Shown here: one piece after another, positions 28,509 through 40,115 of the stretch
Numbering within the stretch: the first letter of the stretch is position 1
Layout of the letters: each line of letters starts with the position of its first letter
DNA from: Rhizobium sp. Root708
GTDB lineage: Bacteria > Pseudomonadota > Alphaproteobacteria > Rhizobiales > Rhizobiaceae
Direction: 5' to 3'
DNA length: 64,000 nucleotides
Assembly (NCBI RefSeq): GCF_001429725.1
Contig: NZ_LMHV01000004.1
Coordinates: 63,261-127,260, forward strand
Notes under the pieces: model-generated
Told to the model about the DNA's origin: nothing
Seen by the model: the letters and a program-made list of their open reading frames with translations, nothing else
Database searches by the model: none
Program-made: the position numbers and the translations under genes

Positions 28509-30254
28509 ATGACTATCAAGCTGCATAAGCCTGACATCACAGAGCTGAAGCCGCGGATCACCGTGTTCGGTGTTGGCGGCGGCGGCGGCAATGCTGTCAA
28601 CAACATGATTTCCGCGGGCCTCCAGGGCGTCGACTTCGTCGTCGCCAACACGGATGCCCAGGCCCTGACGATGACCAAGGCGGAGCGGATCATCCAGCTC
28701 GGCGCCAGCGTCACCGAGGGTCTCGGCGCCGGTTCGCAGCCGGAAGTCGGCCGTGCAGCTGCCGAAGAGTGCATCGACGAGATCGTTGATCATCTGCAGG
28801 GCACGCACATGTGCTTCGTCACCGCCGGCATGGGCGGCGGCACCGGCACTGGTGCTGCTCCGGTTGTCGCGCAGGCAGCCCGCAACAAGGGCATACTGAC
28901 GGTCGGCGTCGTCACCAAGCCGTTCCACTTCGAAGGCGGACGCCGCATGCGTCTGGCCGAATCGGGTATCCAGGAACTGCAGAAGTCGGTCGACACCCTG
29001 ATCGTCATCCCGAACCAGAACCTCTTCCGCATTGCCAACGACAAGACGACCTTCGCCGACGCGTTCGCGATGGCAGACCAGGTTCTCTACTCGGGCGTTG
29101 CCTGCATCACCGACCTGATGGTGAAGGAAGGTCTCATCAACCTCGACTTCGCCGACGTCCGTTCGGTCATGCGTGAAATGGGTCGCGCGATGATGGGTAC
29201 CGGCGAGGCTTCCGGCCAGGGCCGTGCAATGCAGGCTGCCGAAGCCGCGATCGCAAACCCGCTGCTCGACGAAACCTCGATGAAGGGCGCACAGGGCCTG
29301 CTGATCTCCATCACCGGCGGTCGCGACCTCACCCTCTTCGAAGTCGACGAAGCTGCGACCCGTATCCGCGAAGAAGTCGATCCGGATGCGAACATCATCC
29401 TCGGCGCGACCTTCGACGAATCGCTTGAAGGCATCATCCGCGTTTCCGTCGTTGCCACCGGCATCGACCGTGCGATGAACCAGGACGCCGGCAAGGGCTT
29501 CCAGCAGATCCAGAAGCCGATGATCCGTCCGTCTGCGGCCGTTGCTCCGGCACCGGCCGCAATTCAGCCTGCACCTGTCATGCAGCAGGCACCAAAGGCC
29601 ATCGACCCGATCGCGCAGACCATTCGTATGGCGGAAGCCGAAATGGAACGCGAACTCGAGATCCACGCACCGCGCGCCGCCGCACCGGTACAGCAGCCTG
29701 TTCAGCAGGAAACGTTCCGTCCGCAGAGCAAGATCTTCGCAGCTCCCGAAGCCGCTCCGATCATCCGTCCGGCACCGGTCCAGGCCGCTCCGACTTATGC
29801 CCCGGTCATGCAGCAACCGGCTCCCCAGCCGGTGATGAGCCAGCCGGCGCCGGTCATGCAGCAGCCTGCTCCTGTCATGCAGCAGCACGTTGCACCGCAG
29901 CCGTCCATGCGCATGCCGAAGGTCGAGGATTTCCCGCCGGTCGTTCAGGCCGAAATCGATCACCGCACGCAGCCTGCGGCGCCGTCGCATGCCCATGAAG
30001 ATCGCGGCCCGATGGGACTTCTCAAGCGGATCACGAACTCTCTCGGTCGTCGGGAAGAGGAAGTCGTTCCCGAGATGACATCGGCTCCTGCCGCCGCATC
30101 GCAGCAGCGCCGTCCGCTTTCTCCCGAAGCGAGCCTTTATGCTCCGCGTCGCGGAAACCTGGACGATCAGGGCCGCAACGTTCCGCAGGCTCGCATGATG
30201 CAGGAAGACGACCAGCTTGAAATTCCCGCGTTCCTTCGTCGCCAGTCGAACTGA
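28509..30254 (+). CDS. ftsZ: Cell division protein FtsZ (long rhizobial form)
   Basis: A 581-aa tubulin-like GTPase that forms the Z ring. The GTP-binding loop GGGTGTG is at 109-115 and the synergy-loop region follows. The GTPase core (about 1-325) is followed by a long, low-complexity linker of about 240 residues rich in Pro, Gln and Ala with [12 protein letters not shown] repeats, and then by the conserved C-terminal peptide IPAFLRRQ, which binds FtsA. This long form is usual for Rhizobiales (E. coli FtsZ has 383 aa). AAGGAGAAGG precedes the ATG, and a GC-rich hairpin lies after the stop. Confidence 0.97.
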   Translation: MTIKLHKPDITELKPRITVFGVGGGGGNAVNNMISAGLQGVDFVVANTDAQALTMTKAERIIQLGASVTEGLGAGSQPEVGRAAAEECIDEIVDHLQGTHMCFVTAGMGGGTGTGAAPVVAQAARNKGILTVGVVTKPFHFEGGRRMRLAESGIQELQKSVDTLIVIPNQNLFRIANDKTTFADAFAMADQVLYSGVACITDLMVKEGLINLDFADVRSVMREMGRAMMGTGEASGQGRAMQAAEAAIANPLLDETSMKGAQGLLISITGGRDLTLFEVDEAATRIREEVDPDANIILGATFDESLEGIIRVSVVATGIDRAMNQDAGKGFQQIQKPMIRPSAAVAPAPAAIQPAPVMQQAPKAIDPIAQTIRMAEAEMERELEIHAPRAAAPVQQPVQQETFRPQSKIFAAPEAAPIIRPAPVQAAPTYAPVMQQPAPQPVMSQPAPVMQQPAPVMQQHVAPQPSMRMPKVEDFPPVVQAEIDHRTQPAAPSHAHEDRGPMGLLKRITNSLGRREEEVVPEMTSAPAAASQQRRPLSPEASLYAPRRGNLDDQGRNVPQARMMQEDDQLEIPAFLRRQSN

Positions 30255-30282
30255 CGCAAAACAGAGAATCGCCACGAAAAAG

Positions 30283-30312
30283 GCCCGGGGGGACACCCCC
30301 GGGCATTGCTGT
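30283..30312 (+). terminator. Hairpin terminator after ftsZ
   Basis: GCCCGGGGG (30283-30291) pairs with CCCCCGGGC (30296-30304) around GACA. It is followed by ATTGCTGTTT, a weak U-tract. It probably ends the ftsQAZ message and makes lpxC at least partly independent. Confidence 0.7.
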
Positions 30313-30542
30313 TTCCGCAGACCGGAATCCAGGCAAATTGCGCTTTTATTTCAAACGCATGCTTTCGTAACAAAGCGAAAGAAACAGTGATTTGGATTGC
30401 GGCCCTACCGCACGTATGTATGAGCTCAAGGAACCGTCTTCATGCGCCTTGCGGCTGAATCTGGACGGAGTGAAATGAGCTCGGCGAACGGTTATCGGCA
30501 TATAGGCCGGGGCAATCGTCGGGGATAATAAAGGCAAGATTT

Positions 30543-31499
30543 ATGGTTATTGGCATGTTGGGTTTTCAAACGACGGTATCGCGCCCGGTCACGCTTTCCG
30601 GGATCGGCGTTCATTCCGGTGCTGACGTTTCGATCACCTTCAACCCCGCTGAAGCCGACACGGGCGTTGTGTTCAACCGCATGCACGAGAACGGCGAAGT
30701 TTCGGAATATCGCGCCGTGTCCTCGCAGGTCGGCAACACGGATCTCTGCACCGTTCTCGGCTTCTCGCCGGCGCGCTCCGTCGCGACGATCGAGCATGTC
30801 ATGGCTGCGGTCTATGCACTTGGCCTCGACAACGTTCTGATCGAAGTCGACGGCGCTGAAATGCCGATCATGGACGGCAGCTCGATGCCCTTCATCGAAG
30901 CAGTCGAGCAGGTCGGCCTCGTGTCTCTCGGCGTCAAGCGCCGTTACATCCGCATCACCAAGCCTGTCCGTATCGAGCACGGTGGTTCGTGGAGCGAGTT
31001 CCGCCCTTATGACGGCATGCGTTTCGAAGTCGAGATCGATTTCGATTGCCCGCTGATCGGCCGTCAGAAATGGGAAGGCGATATCACCGCAGCGACCTTC
31101 AAGGCTGAGCTGTCCCGGGCTCGTACATTCGGCTTCATGCGCGATGTCGAACGTCTGTGGGCTTCCGGTCATGCGCTTGGTTCCTCGCTCGAGAACTCCG
31201 TCGTCATCTCCGACGACAACACTGTCATCAACGTCGAGGGCCTGCGTTACGCCAAGGACGAGTTCGTACGCCACAAGGCGCTCGATGCCGTCGGCGATCT
31301 GGCTCTTGCCGGTGCGCCGTTCATCGGCTGCTATCGCTCCTATCGTGGCGGCCACAAGATGAATGCCAATGCTCTCAAGGCACTGCTCAGCGATCCGACC
31401 GCCTATGAAGTGGTCGAGACGTCTGCGCCGCGCCAACGCGTTGCTCCCCGCGATTTCATCCGGGTCAACGCACCGGAATTTGCTCCCTGGTCGGCATGA
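30543..31499 (+). CDS. lpxC: UDP-3-O-acyl-N-acetylglucosamine deacetylase
   Basis: A 318-aa zinc enzyme catalysing the committed step of lipid A synthesis. The zinc ligands H85 (IEHVMAA), H244 and D248 (VRHKALDAVGD) and the catalytic H271 (GGHKMNAN) are all in place. ATG 30543 is preceded by AAAGG; the protein begins MVIGMLGFQTT, and an internal ATG four codons later is less likely. Position after ftsZ is standard. A 17-codon open frame with a ribosome binding site lies immediately upstream (30475-30528). Confidence 0.96.
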   Translation: MVIGMLGFQTTVSRPVTLSGIGVHSGADVSITFNPAEADTGVVFNRMHENGEVSEYRAVSSQVGNTDLCTVLGFSPARSVATIEHVMAAVYALGLDNVLIEVDGAEMPIMDGSSMPFIEAVEQVGLVSLGVKRRYIRITKPVRIEHGGSWSEFRPYDGMRFEVEIDFDCPLIGRQKWEGDITAATFKAELSRARTFGFMRDVERLWASGHALGSSLENSVVISDDNTVINVEGLRYAKDEFVRHKALDAVGDLALAGAPFIGCYRSYRGGHKMNANALKALLSDPTAYEVVETSAPRQRVAPRDFIRVNAPEFAPWSA

Positions 31500-31524
31500 C
31501 CTCCATCGCAATTTCAGGCCAGGG

Positions 31525-31554
31525 CCGCCTCCTCCGGGGGGCGGTTTCTTTTAT
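31525..31554 (+). terminator. Rho-independent terminator after lpxC
   Basis: CCGCCTCC pairs with the GGGGGGCGG strand (about 31525-31544), followed by TTTCTTTT. It ends lpxC transcription before the bamD promoter region. Confidence 0.8.
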
Positions 31555-31798
31555 GTGGGGCAGGCATCCGTGATTCCCGATAGGCGTTTGGCAGCAGAGG
31601 TTTAGCGGCAACATATGTGCCGTTTGTGGAGGCAAAACGGGCGATTATGACCTGCGCCGCCACAAAAATGCGTTAATGCATCATCATTGCGTTGCTCTAG
31701 CCATGCATTTGTGGCTAGAAACGCCAGCAAGGCGTGGCTGCCGTTGAGGGATGGCGGCGGTTGGGAATGTTCCGATGGGTTATGCAGGGTCTGAAAGT

Positions 31799-32644
31799 AT
31801 GATGAAGACAGCGCGCGCTTTGTTCGCATCGCTCTTGGTGCTGAGCGCAGGTGCCTTAATTTCCGGATGCCAGTCGGACCCCGATATCGATATTACCAAG
31901 CTCGGCCTCGAAAACGATCCGCCGGATGTTCTCTACAATCAGGGCCTTGCCAACATGAAGGCCGGCAACATGGCCGAGGCGGTGCGCAAGTTCGACGCCA
32001 TCGACCGTGAGAATCCGTTCTCCGAATGGGCGCGCAAGGCGCTCGTGATGAGCACCTTCGTCAAGTACCGCCAAGGTCGCCTGGACGATGCGCTTGCATC
32101 CGGCAACCGCTACATGGCGCAGTACCCGAAGTCCAAGGATGCCGCCTACGTGCAGTATCTTATCGGTCTCAGCTACTCCAAGCAGATCGTCGACGTGACG
32201 CAGGACCAGCGCGCTGCGGCGAGGACCGTCGAGGCGATGCAGGCCGTGATCGATAACTATCCGGATTCGGAATATGTCGATGACGCGCAGGCCAAAATCC
32301 GCTTTGCCCGCGACCAGCTGGCCGGCAAGGAAATGCAGGTCGGTCGCTACTACATGGAGCGTAAGGAATACCTCGCAGCGATCTCGCGCTTCCGGAACGT
32401 CGTCGAAAAGTATCCAAGCACGAACCAGATCGAAGAAGCGCTGGCGCGTCTCGTCGAGGCCTATTACGCAATGGGCATCGTCGAAGAAGCACAGACCGCG
32501 GCCGCGGTGCTCGGCCACAACTATCCTGATAGCCAGTGGTACGCCGACTCCTACAAGCTCCTGAAGAGCGGTGGCACTGAGCCGCGCGAAAACCCGGGCT
32601 CGTGGATTGCTGCTGCAGGCAAGAAACTCATGCTCGGTTCCTAA
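31799..32644 (+). CDS. bamD: Outer-membrane assembly lipoprotein BamD
   Basis: A 281-aa lipoprotein component of the BAM complex, which inserts beta-barrel proteins into the outer membrane. The signal peptide ends in the lipobox ISGC, with the acylated Cys at residue 24. The mature part consists of TPR-like helical repeats, starting PPDVLYNQGLANMKAGNMAEA and followed by FSEWARKALVMSTF and YVQYLIGLSYSKQI. The start may be ATG 31799 or the adjacent ATG 31802; an upstream in-frame ATG at 31751 would give an unusual signal sequence. recN follows after 5 bp. Confidence 0.94.
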   Translation: MMKTARALFASLLVLSAGALISGCQSDPDIDITKLGLENDPPDVLYNQGLANMKAGNMAEAVRKFDAIDRENPFSEWARKALVMSTFVKYRQGRLDDALASGNRYMAQYPKSKDAAYVQYLIGLSYSKQIVDVTQDQRAAARTVEAMQAVIDNYPDSEYVDDAQAKIRFARDQLAGKEMQVGRYYMERKEYLAAISRFRNVVEKYPSTNQIEEALARLVEAYYAMGIVEEAQTAAAVLGHNYPDSQWYADSYKLLKSGGTEPRENPGSWIAAAGKKLMLGS

Positions 32645-32649
32645 GGCAA

Positions 32650-34323
32650 ATGCTGATCCAGCTTTCGATCCGCGACATCGTTTTGATCGAGCGGCTGGAT
32701 CTTGCCTTCGAGACCGGCCTCTCGGTTCTGACCGGCGAGACCGGCGCTGGCAAATCCATCCTGCTCGATAGCCTCTCGCTTGCCCTTGGCGGGCGGGGAG
32801 ATGGCGGTCTTGTTCGCCATGGCGAAGACAAGGGGCAGGTGACGGCCGTTTTCGATGTCGGCCCGGAGCACGGCGCTCGTAAGCTGCTGCGCGAAAACGG
32901 CATCGACGATGACGGCGATCTCATCTTCCGCCGTGTTCAGAATTCGGACGGGCGTACCAAGGCCTATGTCAACGACCAGCCGCTCAGCGTCCAGCTGATG
33001 CGCCAGGCCGGACAGATGCTCGTCGAGATTCATGGCCAGCACGATGACCGAGCCTTGGTCGATGCACATGCGCATCGGATTCTTCTCGATGCTTTCGCAG
33101 GCACCAACGAAGACGCTGCTGCTGTTTCAAATCTCTACCGGATCTGGCGCGACACCGAGCGGACGCTGAAGAAGCAACGCGAGAAGGTGGAGAATGCTGC
33201 CCGCGAGGCAGACTATCTGCGATCGTCCGTGGACGAGCTCGAAAAGCTCGCGCCGCAGGACGGCGAGGAAGACGAGCTTGCCGAGCGTCGCCAGAAGATG
33301 ATGAAAGCCGAGCGAATCGCCGGCGACATCGCCGAGGCTTCCGAATTCCTCAACGGCAACGCCTCTCCTGTGCCGCACATCGCCTCGCTGGTGCGCAGGC
33401 TGGAGCGCAAGAGCCATGAGGCCCCGGGTCTGCTGGAGGACACGGTTGCGCTTCTGGACGCGGCTCTCGACCAGCTTTCCAACGCCCAGATGGAAGTCGA
33501 GGCGGCGCTGCGAAAGACAGAGTACGATCCGAAGGAACTCGAACGCGTCGAAGAGCGTCTGTTCGCCTTGCGCGCGGCCTCCCGCAAATATTCTGTTCCG
33601 GTCACCGAGCTGCCGGCGCTGGCCGTCCGCATGATCAGCGATCTTGCCGATGTCGATGCTGGCGAGGAGAAACTCGCCAAACTTCAGGCCGAGGTCGGTG
33701 TCGCCAGGGCAAACTACGAGGCCACGGCGCGCACGCTTTCCGACAAGCGGCATCAAGCGGGTGACGCCCTTGCTGCTGCGGTCATGGCGGAGCTGCCGGC
33801 GCTGAAGCTCGAACGTGCACGTTTCATGGTGGAAATCACCACCAATCCAGAGGATGCAAGTTCCGAAGGTATCGACGTGGTCGAGTTCCACGTCCAGACC
33901 AATCCCGGCACGCGTCCCGGTTCAATCATGAAGGTGGCATCGGGCGGCGAGCTTTCGCGATTCCTGCTTGCCCTGAAGGTGGCGCTTGCCGATCGCGGCT
34001 CCGCTCCGACGCTTGTTTTCGATGAAATCGACACCGGCGTCGGTGGCGCTGTCGCGGATGCGATCGGTCAGCGCCTGAAACGGCTTTCCGATCGCGTGCA
34101 GGTGCTGTCGGTGACGCATGCCCCGCAGGTCGCGGCGCGGGCGGCAACGCATCTCTTGATCTCGAAGGGCCCGGCTGCCGAAGGCTCCGAGAAGATCGCG
34201 ACCCGTGTTGCGACGATGGCGCCCGGCGACCGCACCGAAGAAATCGCCCGTATGCTGGCGGGTGCCTCGGTAACGGAAGAGGCGAGGGCCGCGGCCGCGC
34301 GGCTTCTGGCCGGGAACGGCTGA
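32650..34323 (+). CDS. recN: DNA repair protein RecN
   Basis: A 557-aa SMC-like ATPase acting in double-strand break repair. Walker A is GETGAGKS (29-36). A central coiled coil runs from about 150 to 370, and the ABC signature ASGGELSRFLLALK and Walker B LVFDEIDTGVGG follow near the C-terminus. Start ATG 32650 has AAGG just upstream and lies 5 bp after bamD. Upstream in-frame codons overlap bamD and are not used. The bamD-recN-ligA order is common in Rhizobiales. Confidence 0.96.
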   Translation: MLIQLSIRDIVLIERLDLAFETGLSVLTGETGAGKSILLDSLSLALGGRGDGGLVRHGEDKGQVTAVFDVGPEHGARKLLRENGIDDDGDLIFRRVQNSDGRTKAYVNDQPLSVQLMRQAGQMLVEIHGQHDDRALVDAHAHRILLDAFAGTNEDAAAVSNLYRIWRDTERTLKKQREKVENAAREADYLRSSVDELEKLAPQDGEEDELAERRQKMMKAERIAGDIAEASEFLNGNASPVPHIASLVRRLERKSHEAPGLLEDTVALLDAALDQLSNAQMEVEAALRKTEYDPKELERVEERLFALRAASRKYSVPVTELPALAVRMISDLADVDAGEEKLAKLQAEVGVARANYEATARTLSDKRHQAGDALAAAVMAELPALKLERARFMVEITTNPEDASSEGIDVVEFHVQTNPGTRPGSIMKVASGGELSRFLLALKVALADRGSAPTLVFDEIDTGVGGAVADAIGQRLKRLSDRVQVLSVTHAPQVAARAATHLLISKGPAAEGSEKIATRVATMAPGDRTEEIARMLAGASVTEEARAAAARLLAGNG

Positions 34324-36603
<2,280 letters not shown>

Positions 36604-36625
36604 GGGCGCTAGCCTTCGCCTCATT

Positions 36626-37153
36626 CTACAGTCTGATCCGCGCCATCGTGTAGGCGTCTACATAGGTGCCGTCTCGGAAGCCGAAGGCCTTTAACTGGCC
36701 CTCCGTCTCGAAACCGAACTTCGTGTAGAGCGCAAGGGCGGCAGCGTTATCCGTGTAGACCGTGAGCTCCAGCCGCTTGATATCAAGCCAATTGTCCGCC
36801 GTATCGACAAGGGCCTGCATCAACGCGCTGCCGACGCCTTTTCCGGTGAAATCATCGTGCACGCCCATGCCGATGCTCGCCGCGTGGCTGCGCCGTCCCT
36901 GGAGGCGCATAAGATGTGCGTCGCCGACCGGCACACCATCGAACTCCGCGACAATGCTTACGTTGCCCTGCGGCATCGTCTCGAAACGCTTCCGTGTCTC
37001 TTCGACGCTCTGATAGGGAAGACGAAGCGTGCCGTGGCGAAAGCCTGGCAGGTTGAGCATGGCCGTTACCGGTTCGATATCGCTTGCGCGCATCGCGCGG
37101 ATCGTCACGCCCGTCACGGGCGGTTTGAGTGGTTGTACTTCCGGATTGTCCAA
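36626..37153 (-). CDS. GNAT-family N-acetyltransferase
   Basis: A 175-aa acetyl-CoA-dependent acetyltransferase. The acetyl-CoA binding motif A is GVHDDFTGKGVGSALMQAL (Q/RxxGxG/A form), followed by LELTVYTDNAAALALYTKFGFETEG, as in the RimJ/RimL and YhhY-type subgroups. The acceptor is unknown. It starts at TTG 37153, supported by AAGGAG six nucleotides upstream. It converges with ligA. Confidence 0.85.
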   Translation of the reverse strand: MDNPEVQPLKPPVTGVTIRAMRASDIEPVTAMLNLPGFRHGTLRLPYQSVEETRKRFETMPQGNVSIVAEFDGVPVGDAHLMRLQGRRSHAASIGMGVHDDFTGKGVGSALMQALVDTADNWLDIKRLELTVYTDNAAALALYTKFGFETEGQLKAFGFRDGTYVDAYTMARIRL

Positions 37154-37194
37154 AACGCTCTCCTTGAATTTGTGGAGGAGAGCAAGCTTCGAAA

Positions 37195-37374
37195 ACCCTG
37201 CTCACCTCGGCAGGGTCTTCGGGATCGATCGGTCGATTAACGCGCCAATGCTCCCCCGAGCCCTGCATGGGCCGTGGTGTGGTGCATGGTCGTAAGAATG
37301 GCGCGTGATCCGATCATGCGAGGAAAGTCGTTGATGGCGGCGCTTGAGTCAAGCCGGGGTGTTTACCTCCGGCT
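37195..37374. other. Two hairpins in the GNAT-exonuclease intergenic region
   Basis: ACCCTGC (37195-37201) pairs with GCAGGGT (37210-37216). AGCCGG-GGT (37352-37360) pairs with ACC-CCGGCT (about 37365-37374). They lie between divergently read genes, where terminators are not expected. The first has a short T-run on the minus strand and could attenuate GNAT transcription. Function unknown. Confidence 0.3.
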
Positions 37375-37421
37375 CTCCGCAACGCTAAATCGGTGCAAAG
37401 ATACCGACTCACGGATGCCAC

Positions 37422-38012
37422 TTGAAAACCATCGCCATTGATTTCGAAACAGCCAACGAGCAGCGCGGCAGCGCCTGCTCGGTGGGATTGGCGTGGATCG
37501 AGGACGGCGAGGTGACCCGCGTCGAGGAGCGGCTGATCCGGCCGAAGGAGATGCGCTTCTCGGGCATGAACATCGCCATCCACGGCATTCGTCCGGAGCA
37601 TGTCGAGGATGCGCCCGAATTTCCGGAGGTCATGGACGAGTTTCACGACGATTTCCGGGGCGCGACGATGATCGCGCACAATGCGTCGTTCGATTTCAGC
37701 GTCTGGCGCGCGAGCCTCGATCTCTACAGGCAATCCTATCCGGAACTGACCTATCTCTGCAGCCTGAAAATGGCGCAGCGAATCTGGCCGCACTTCCTGT
37801 CGCACAGGCTGAACATCATCGCCGAGCATCTCGGTCTGCGCTTTGCCCACCACAATGCCGCAGAAGACGCTGCCGTCTGCGCGCATGCCGCGATCGCCAT
37901 GGCAAAGACGGTTGGTGCCGCGGCTGTGAATGCCATTCCGTCGCTGATCGGCATGAAGCCCGGCAGGCTGATGCCTGAAGGCTATGAAGCCTGCACCTGC
38001 CGGAAGGCGTGA
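37422..38012 (+). CDS. DEDDh 3'-5' exonuclease (DnaQ-like)
   Basis: A 196-aa exonuclease-fold protein. The three Exo motifs are seen: Exo I TIAIDFETAN (D7, E9), Exo II MIAHNASFDFSVW, and Exo III HHNAAEDAAVCA with the catalytic His and Asp. It resembles the epsilon-like exonuclease domain but stands alone without polymerase-binding sequences, so it is probably an accessory DNA or RNA trimming enzyme. Translation begins at TTG 37422; no in-frame ATG precedes Exo I. Confidence 0.85.
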   Translation: MKTIAIDFETANEQRGSACSVGLAWIEDGEVTRVEERLIRPKEMRFSGMNIAIHGIRPEHVEDAPEFPEVMDEFHDDFRGATMIAHNASFDFSVWRASLDLYRQSYPELTYLCSLKMAQRIWPHFLSHRLNIIAEHLGLRFAHHNAAEDAAVCAHAAIAMAKTVGAAAVNAIPSLIGMKPGRLMPEGYEACTCRKA

Positions 38013-38074
38013 TCGCTTCCTTGTAAAGACATCGCACGCTCTTACCTTAGATGCGGTGCAATCAGGGAGCCGCC

Positions 38075-38569
38075 ATGTCCAGAAACAGCTATCGAGCGCT
38101 TGCCGCCGCCTCGTTCATTGGTCTTGCCGCCGGGCCGGCGGCGGCCGATGTCGTCGGTAAGGTTGGGGTCGACTGGATCGGTAACGACATCATCGTCGAT
38201 GCGGTGGCCGACCCGCAGGTGAAGGGGGTGACCTGCCATGTCACCTATTTCGACCGCAGCGTCATCGACCGCGTGAAGAACGGCAAGTGGTTCGAAGACC
38301 CCTCGAACAACTCCATCTCCTGCCGCCAGACGGGGCCGATCGAGATCGGCGATATCGACCTGTCGAAGGGCGGCGACGAGGTGTTCAAGACAGGCATTTC
38401 GCTGATCTGGAAGAAGCTCGTCGTCAACCGGATATACGACAAGGAAAACGACACCTTGATCTATCTCGTGCATTCCCGCGAACTGACCGACGGCTCGGCC
38501 AAGATGGCGATTTCGACGATCCCGCTCTATGGGCAGAGCGTGACCTGGAAGAACGGCAAGCCACAATAG
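38075..38569 (+). CDS. creA: CreA family periplasmic protein
   Basis: A 164-aa secreted protein. The signal peptide (MSRNSYRALAAASFIGLAAG, cleavage likely after AAA near residue 24) is followed by the CreA domain: VGVDWIGNDI, GVTCHVTYFDR, SISCRQTGPI and SRELTDGSAKMAIS. The function of the family is not established. Two cysteines, about 35 residues apart, may form a disulphide. AGGGAGCC precedes ATG 38075, chosen over an upstream in-frame ATG at 38051. Confidence 0.9.
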   Translation: MSRNSYRALAAASFIGLAAGPAAADVVGKVGVDWIGNDIIVDAVADPQVKGVTCHVTYFDRSVIDRVKNGKWFEDPSNNSISCRQTGPIEIGDIDLSKGGDEVFKTGISLIWKKLVVNRIYDKENDTLIYLVHSRELTDGSAKMAISTIPLYGQSVTWKNGKPQ

Positions 38570-38652
38570 GGTGGGTCTGCGCCAAACTGTCGATGGAAAT
38601 CGGCGGGCGGCGCAGTTATGGTCCGCCACGGTCAACTCGAAGAGGACGTTCG

Positions 38653-39522
38653 ATGCCAAGCCTGACACGGATTGCCAACCAATATCTGACGGTCGATGTC
38701 TCCTCTCTGGGAGCCGAGATGCAGGTGCTCGACAGCAGTGACGGCAGGTCGTGGCTCTGGAATGGCGATGCCGCTTTCTGGGGCGGGCGTTCCCCCATCC
38801 TGTTTCCTATCGTCGGCAAGGCGCCCGGCGACGCTGTCATGATCGACGGCCAGAGCTATCCGATGAACCAGCACGGCTTTGCCCGGCGGGCGGAATTCAC
38901 GCTTGCATCTTCCAGCGCCAGCATGTGCCGCTACGAGCTTGCGTCATCGTCGGCGACGATGGCGGCCTATCCGTTCGATTTCCTCCTGGCGGTCGAGCAT
39001 ACGCTCGATCAACGGACGCTGACGGTTGCCGCCGAGGTCACCAATCGCGACGAGAAGCCGATGCCCTTCGGGCTGGGCTTTCATCCCGCCTTCGTCTGGC
39101 CCTTGCCGGGCGCGGCAGGGCAGGATCACATCGTAACACTCGACAACGGCGGTGAGCCCGGCCTGGCTCGACTGGAAGGCGGGCTGATTGCGCCTGGACA
39201 TCTGGCCTCTCCCTTCGAGGGGGGACGGCTTGTGCTTGATCACAGCATGTTCGAGCAGGATGCGATGATCTTTCCTGAGGATGCCGGGAAGGGGCTGCGC
39301 TACGGCGCCGAGGGTGGCCCGACGTTGCATTTCACCTTCGAAAATCTGCCCAATCTGGCGCTCTGGCAAAAGGTAGGTGCGCCGTTCCTCTGTGTCGAAC
39401 CCTGGCATGGGATGGCCGCCGAGAAGGATGGCTCGAAGGAACTGGCGAAGCGGCCTTACAGCCTGACACTGCCGCCGGGCGAGAGCCGGCGCTTTGCTTT
39501 TAGCGTCGAGATCGTCGAGTAG
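38653..39522 (+). CDS. Aldose 1-epimerase family protein (LacX-like)
   Basis: A 289-aa protein of the galactose mutarotase superfamily. The N-terminal LGAEMQVLDSSDGRSWLW, MNQHGFARRAEF with the conserved His-Gly-Phe-Ala-Arg, and GLGFHPAFVWPL are typical of the LacX/YeaD-like branch. The acid/base pair (H in HGFAR, H in FHPAF) is conserved; mutarotation of a hexose is expected, with substrate unknown. GAGGA lies before ATG 38653. The frame is open further upstream through creA in another frame, but that part is not coding. Confidence 0.85.
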   Translation: MPSLTRIANQYLTVDVSSLGAEMQVLDSSDGRSWLWNGDAAFWGGRSPILFPIVGKAPGDAVMIDGQSYPMNQHGFARRAEFTLASSSASMCRYELASSSATMAAYPFDFLLAVEHTLDQRTLTVAAEVTNRDEKPMPFGLGFHPAFVWPLPGAAGQDHIVTLDNGGEPGLARLEGGLIAPGHLASPFEGGRLVLDHSMFEQDAMIFPEDAGKGLRYGAEGGPTLHFTFENLPNLALWQKVGAPFLCVEPWHGMAAEKDGSKELAKRPYSLTLPPGESRRFAFSVEIVE

Positions 39523-39546
39523 CATTCGAGCAGCGATCAGCTGGGG

Positions 39547-39957
39547 CTAGGGGCGGCTCTGCGGATGGGCCGGAAGCTCGTCGCAGATGACGTCCCATGA
39601 GACCTTCTCCGAGGTCCAGACGTGAAAGCTCGGCGGATAAGCATCCGGCGCGTCGAGGCTGACAGTCATCATGTCCACCAGACCGGGCTCCGCATCGTTC
39701 CGATAGCTGAGCGGGGAACCGCATGCGCCGCAGAAGGTGCGCAGGACGCCCTTCGACGACGTGAAGGCTTTCGGAACCCCTTGTTCGTACACCAGCGATC
39801 GCGCCGGGAAGGTGACGAATGGCAGGGTCGGCGCGGACGCCACCTTGCGGCACGTCCGGCAGTGGCAGATGCCGCTCGCCAGTGGCGCTTCGTCTATCCA
39901 GTAGCGGATGGCGCCGCAGGCGCATCCTCCGGTGTAGCCGGCGTTCTCTTCGTTCAT
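39547..39957 (-). CDS. GFA/CENP-V domain zinc protein
   Basis: A 136-aa protein with the Cys pattern of the GFA (glutathione-dependent formaldehyde-activating) / CENP-V fold: GGCACGAIRY (C12, C14), CHCRTCRK (C31, C33, C36) and FCGACGSPL (C76, C79). These bind two zinc ions. Most family members have no known reaction, and a specific role in formaldehyde metabolism should not be assumed. It converges with the aldose epimerase gene and is read in the same direction as cheW upstream. Confidence 0.85.
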   Translation of the reverse strand: MNEENAGYTGGCACGAIRYWIDEAPLASGICHCRTCRKVASAPTLPFVTFPARSLVYEQGVPKAFTSSKGVLRTFCGACGSPLSYRNDAEPGLVDMMTVSLDAPDAYPPSFHVWTSEKVSWDVICDELPAHPQSRP

Positions 39958-40035
39958 CTTAATCGGCCCGATGTCGTTCCGATGAAAACGTCCGGCCGTG
40001 TGCTTTGTTCGGACGGCAGCACGCTACGCCGTTCA

Positions 40036-40072
40036 TGAAAAAACCGCGCGCAACGGTTTGGTGCGAGCGGTT
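40036..40072 (-). terminator. Rho-independent terminator of the mcp-cheW unit
   Basis: On the minus strand AACCGCTCGCA pairs with TGCGCGCGGTT (one mismatch, 11-bp stem; plus-strand 62-72 and 42-52 of block 40000), followed by TTTTTTC. It ends the chemoreceptor-cheW message before the GFA gene. Confidence 0.85.
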
Positions 40073-40115
40073 TCAAAGGCTTTCCAGGCGAGCCCCGCGA
40101 GGCTCGTCGAATTCG

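Noticed and set aside
29780..29900. Repetitive sequence resembling a tandem repeat or CRISPR-like array
   Set aside because: It is the coding sequence of the Pro/Gln-rich FtsZ linker, in frame, without regular spacer units.
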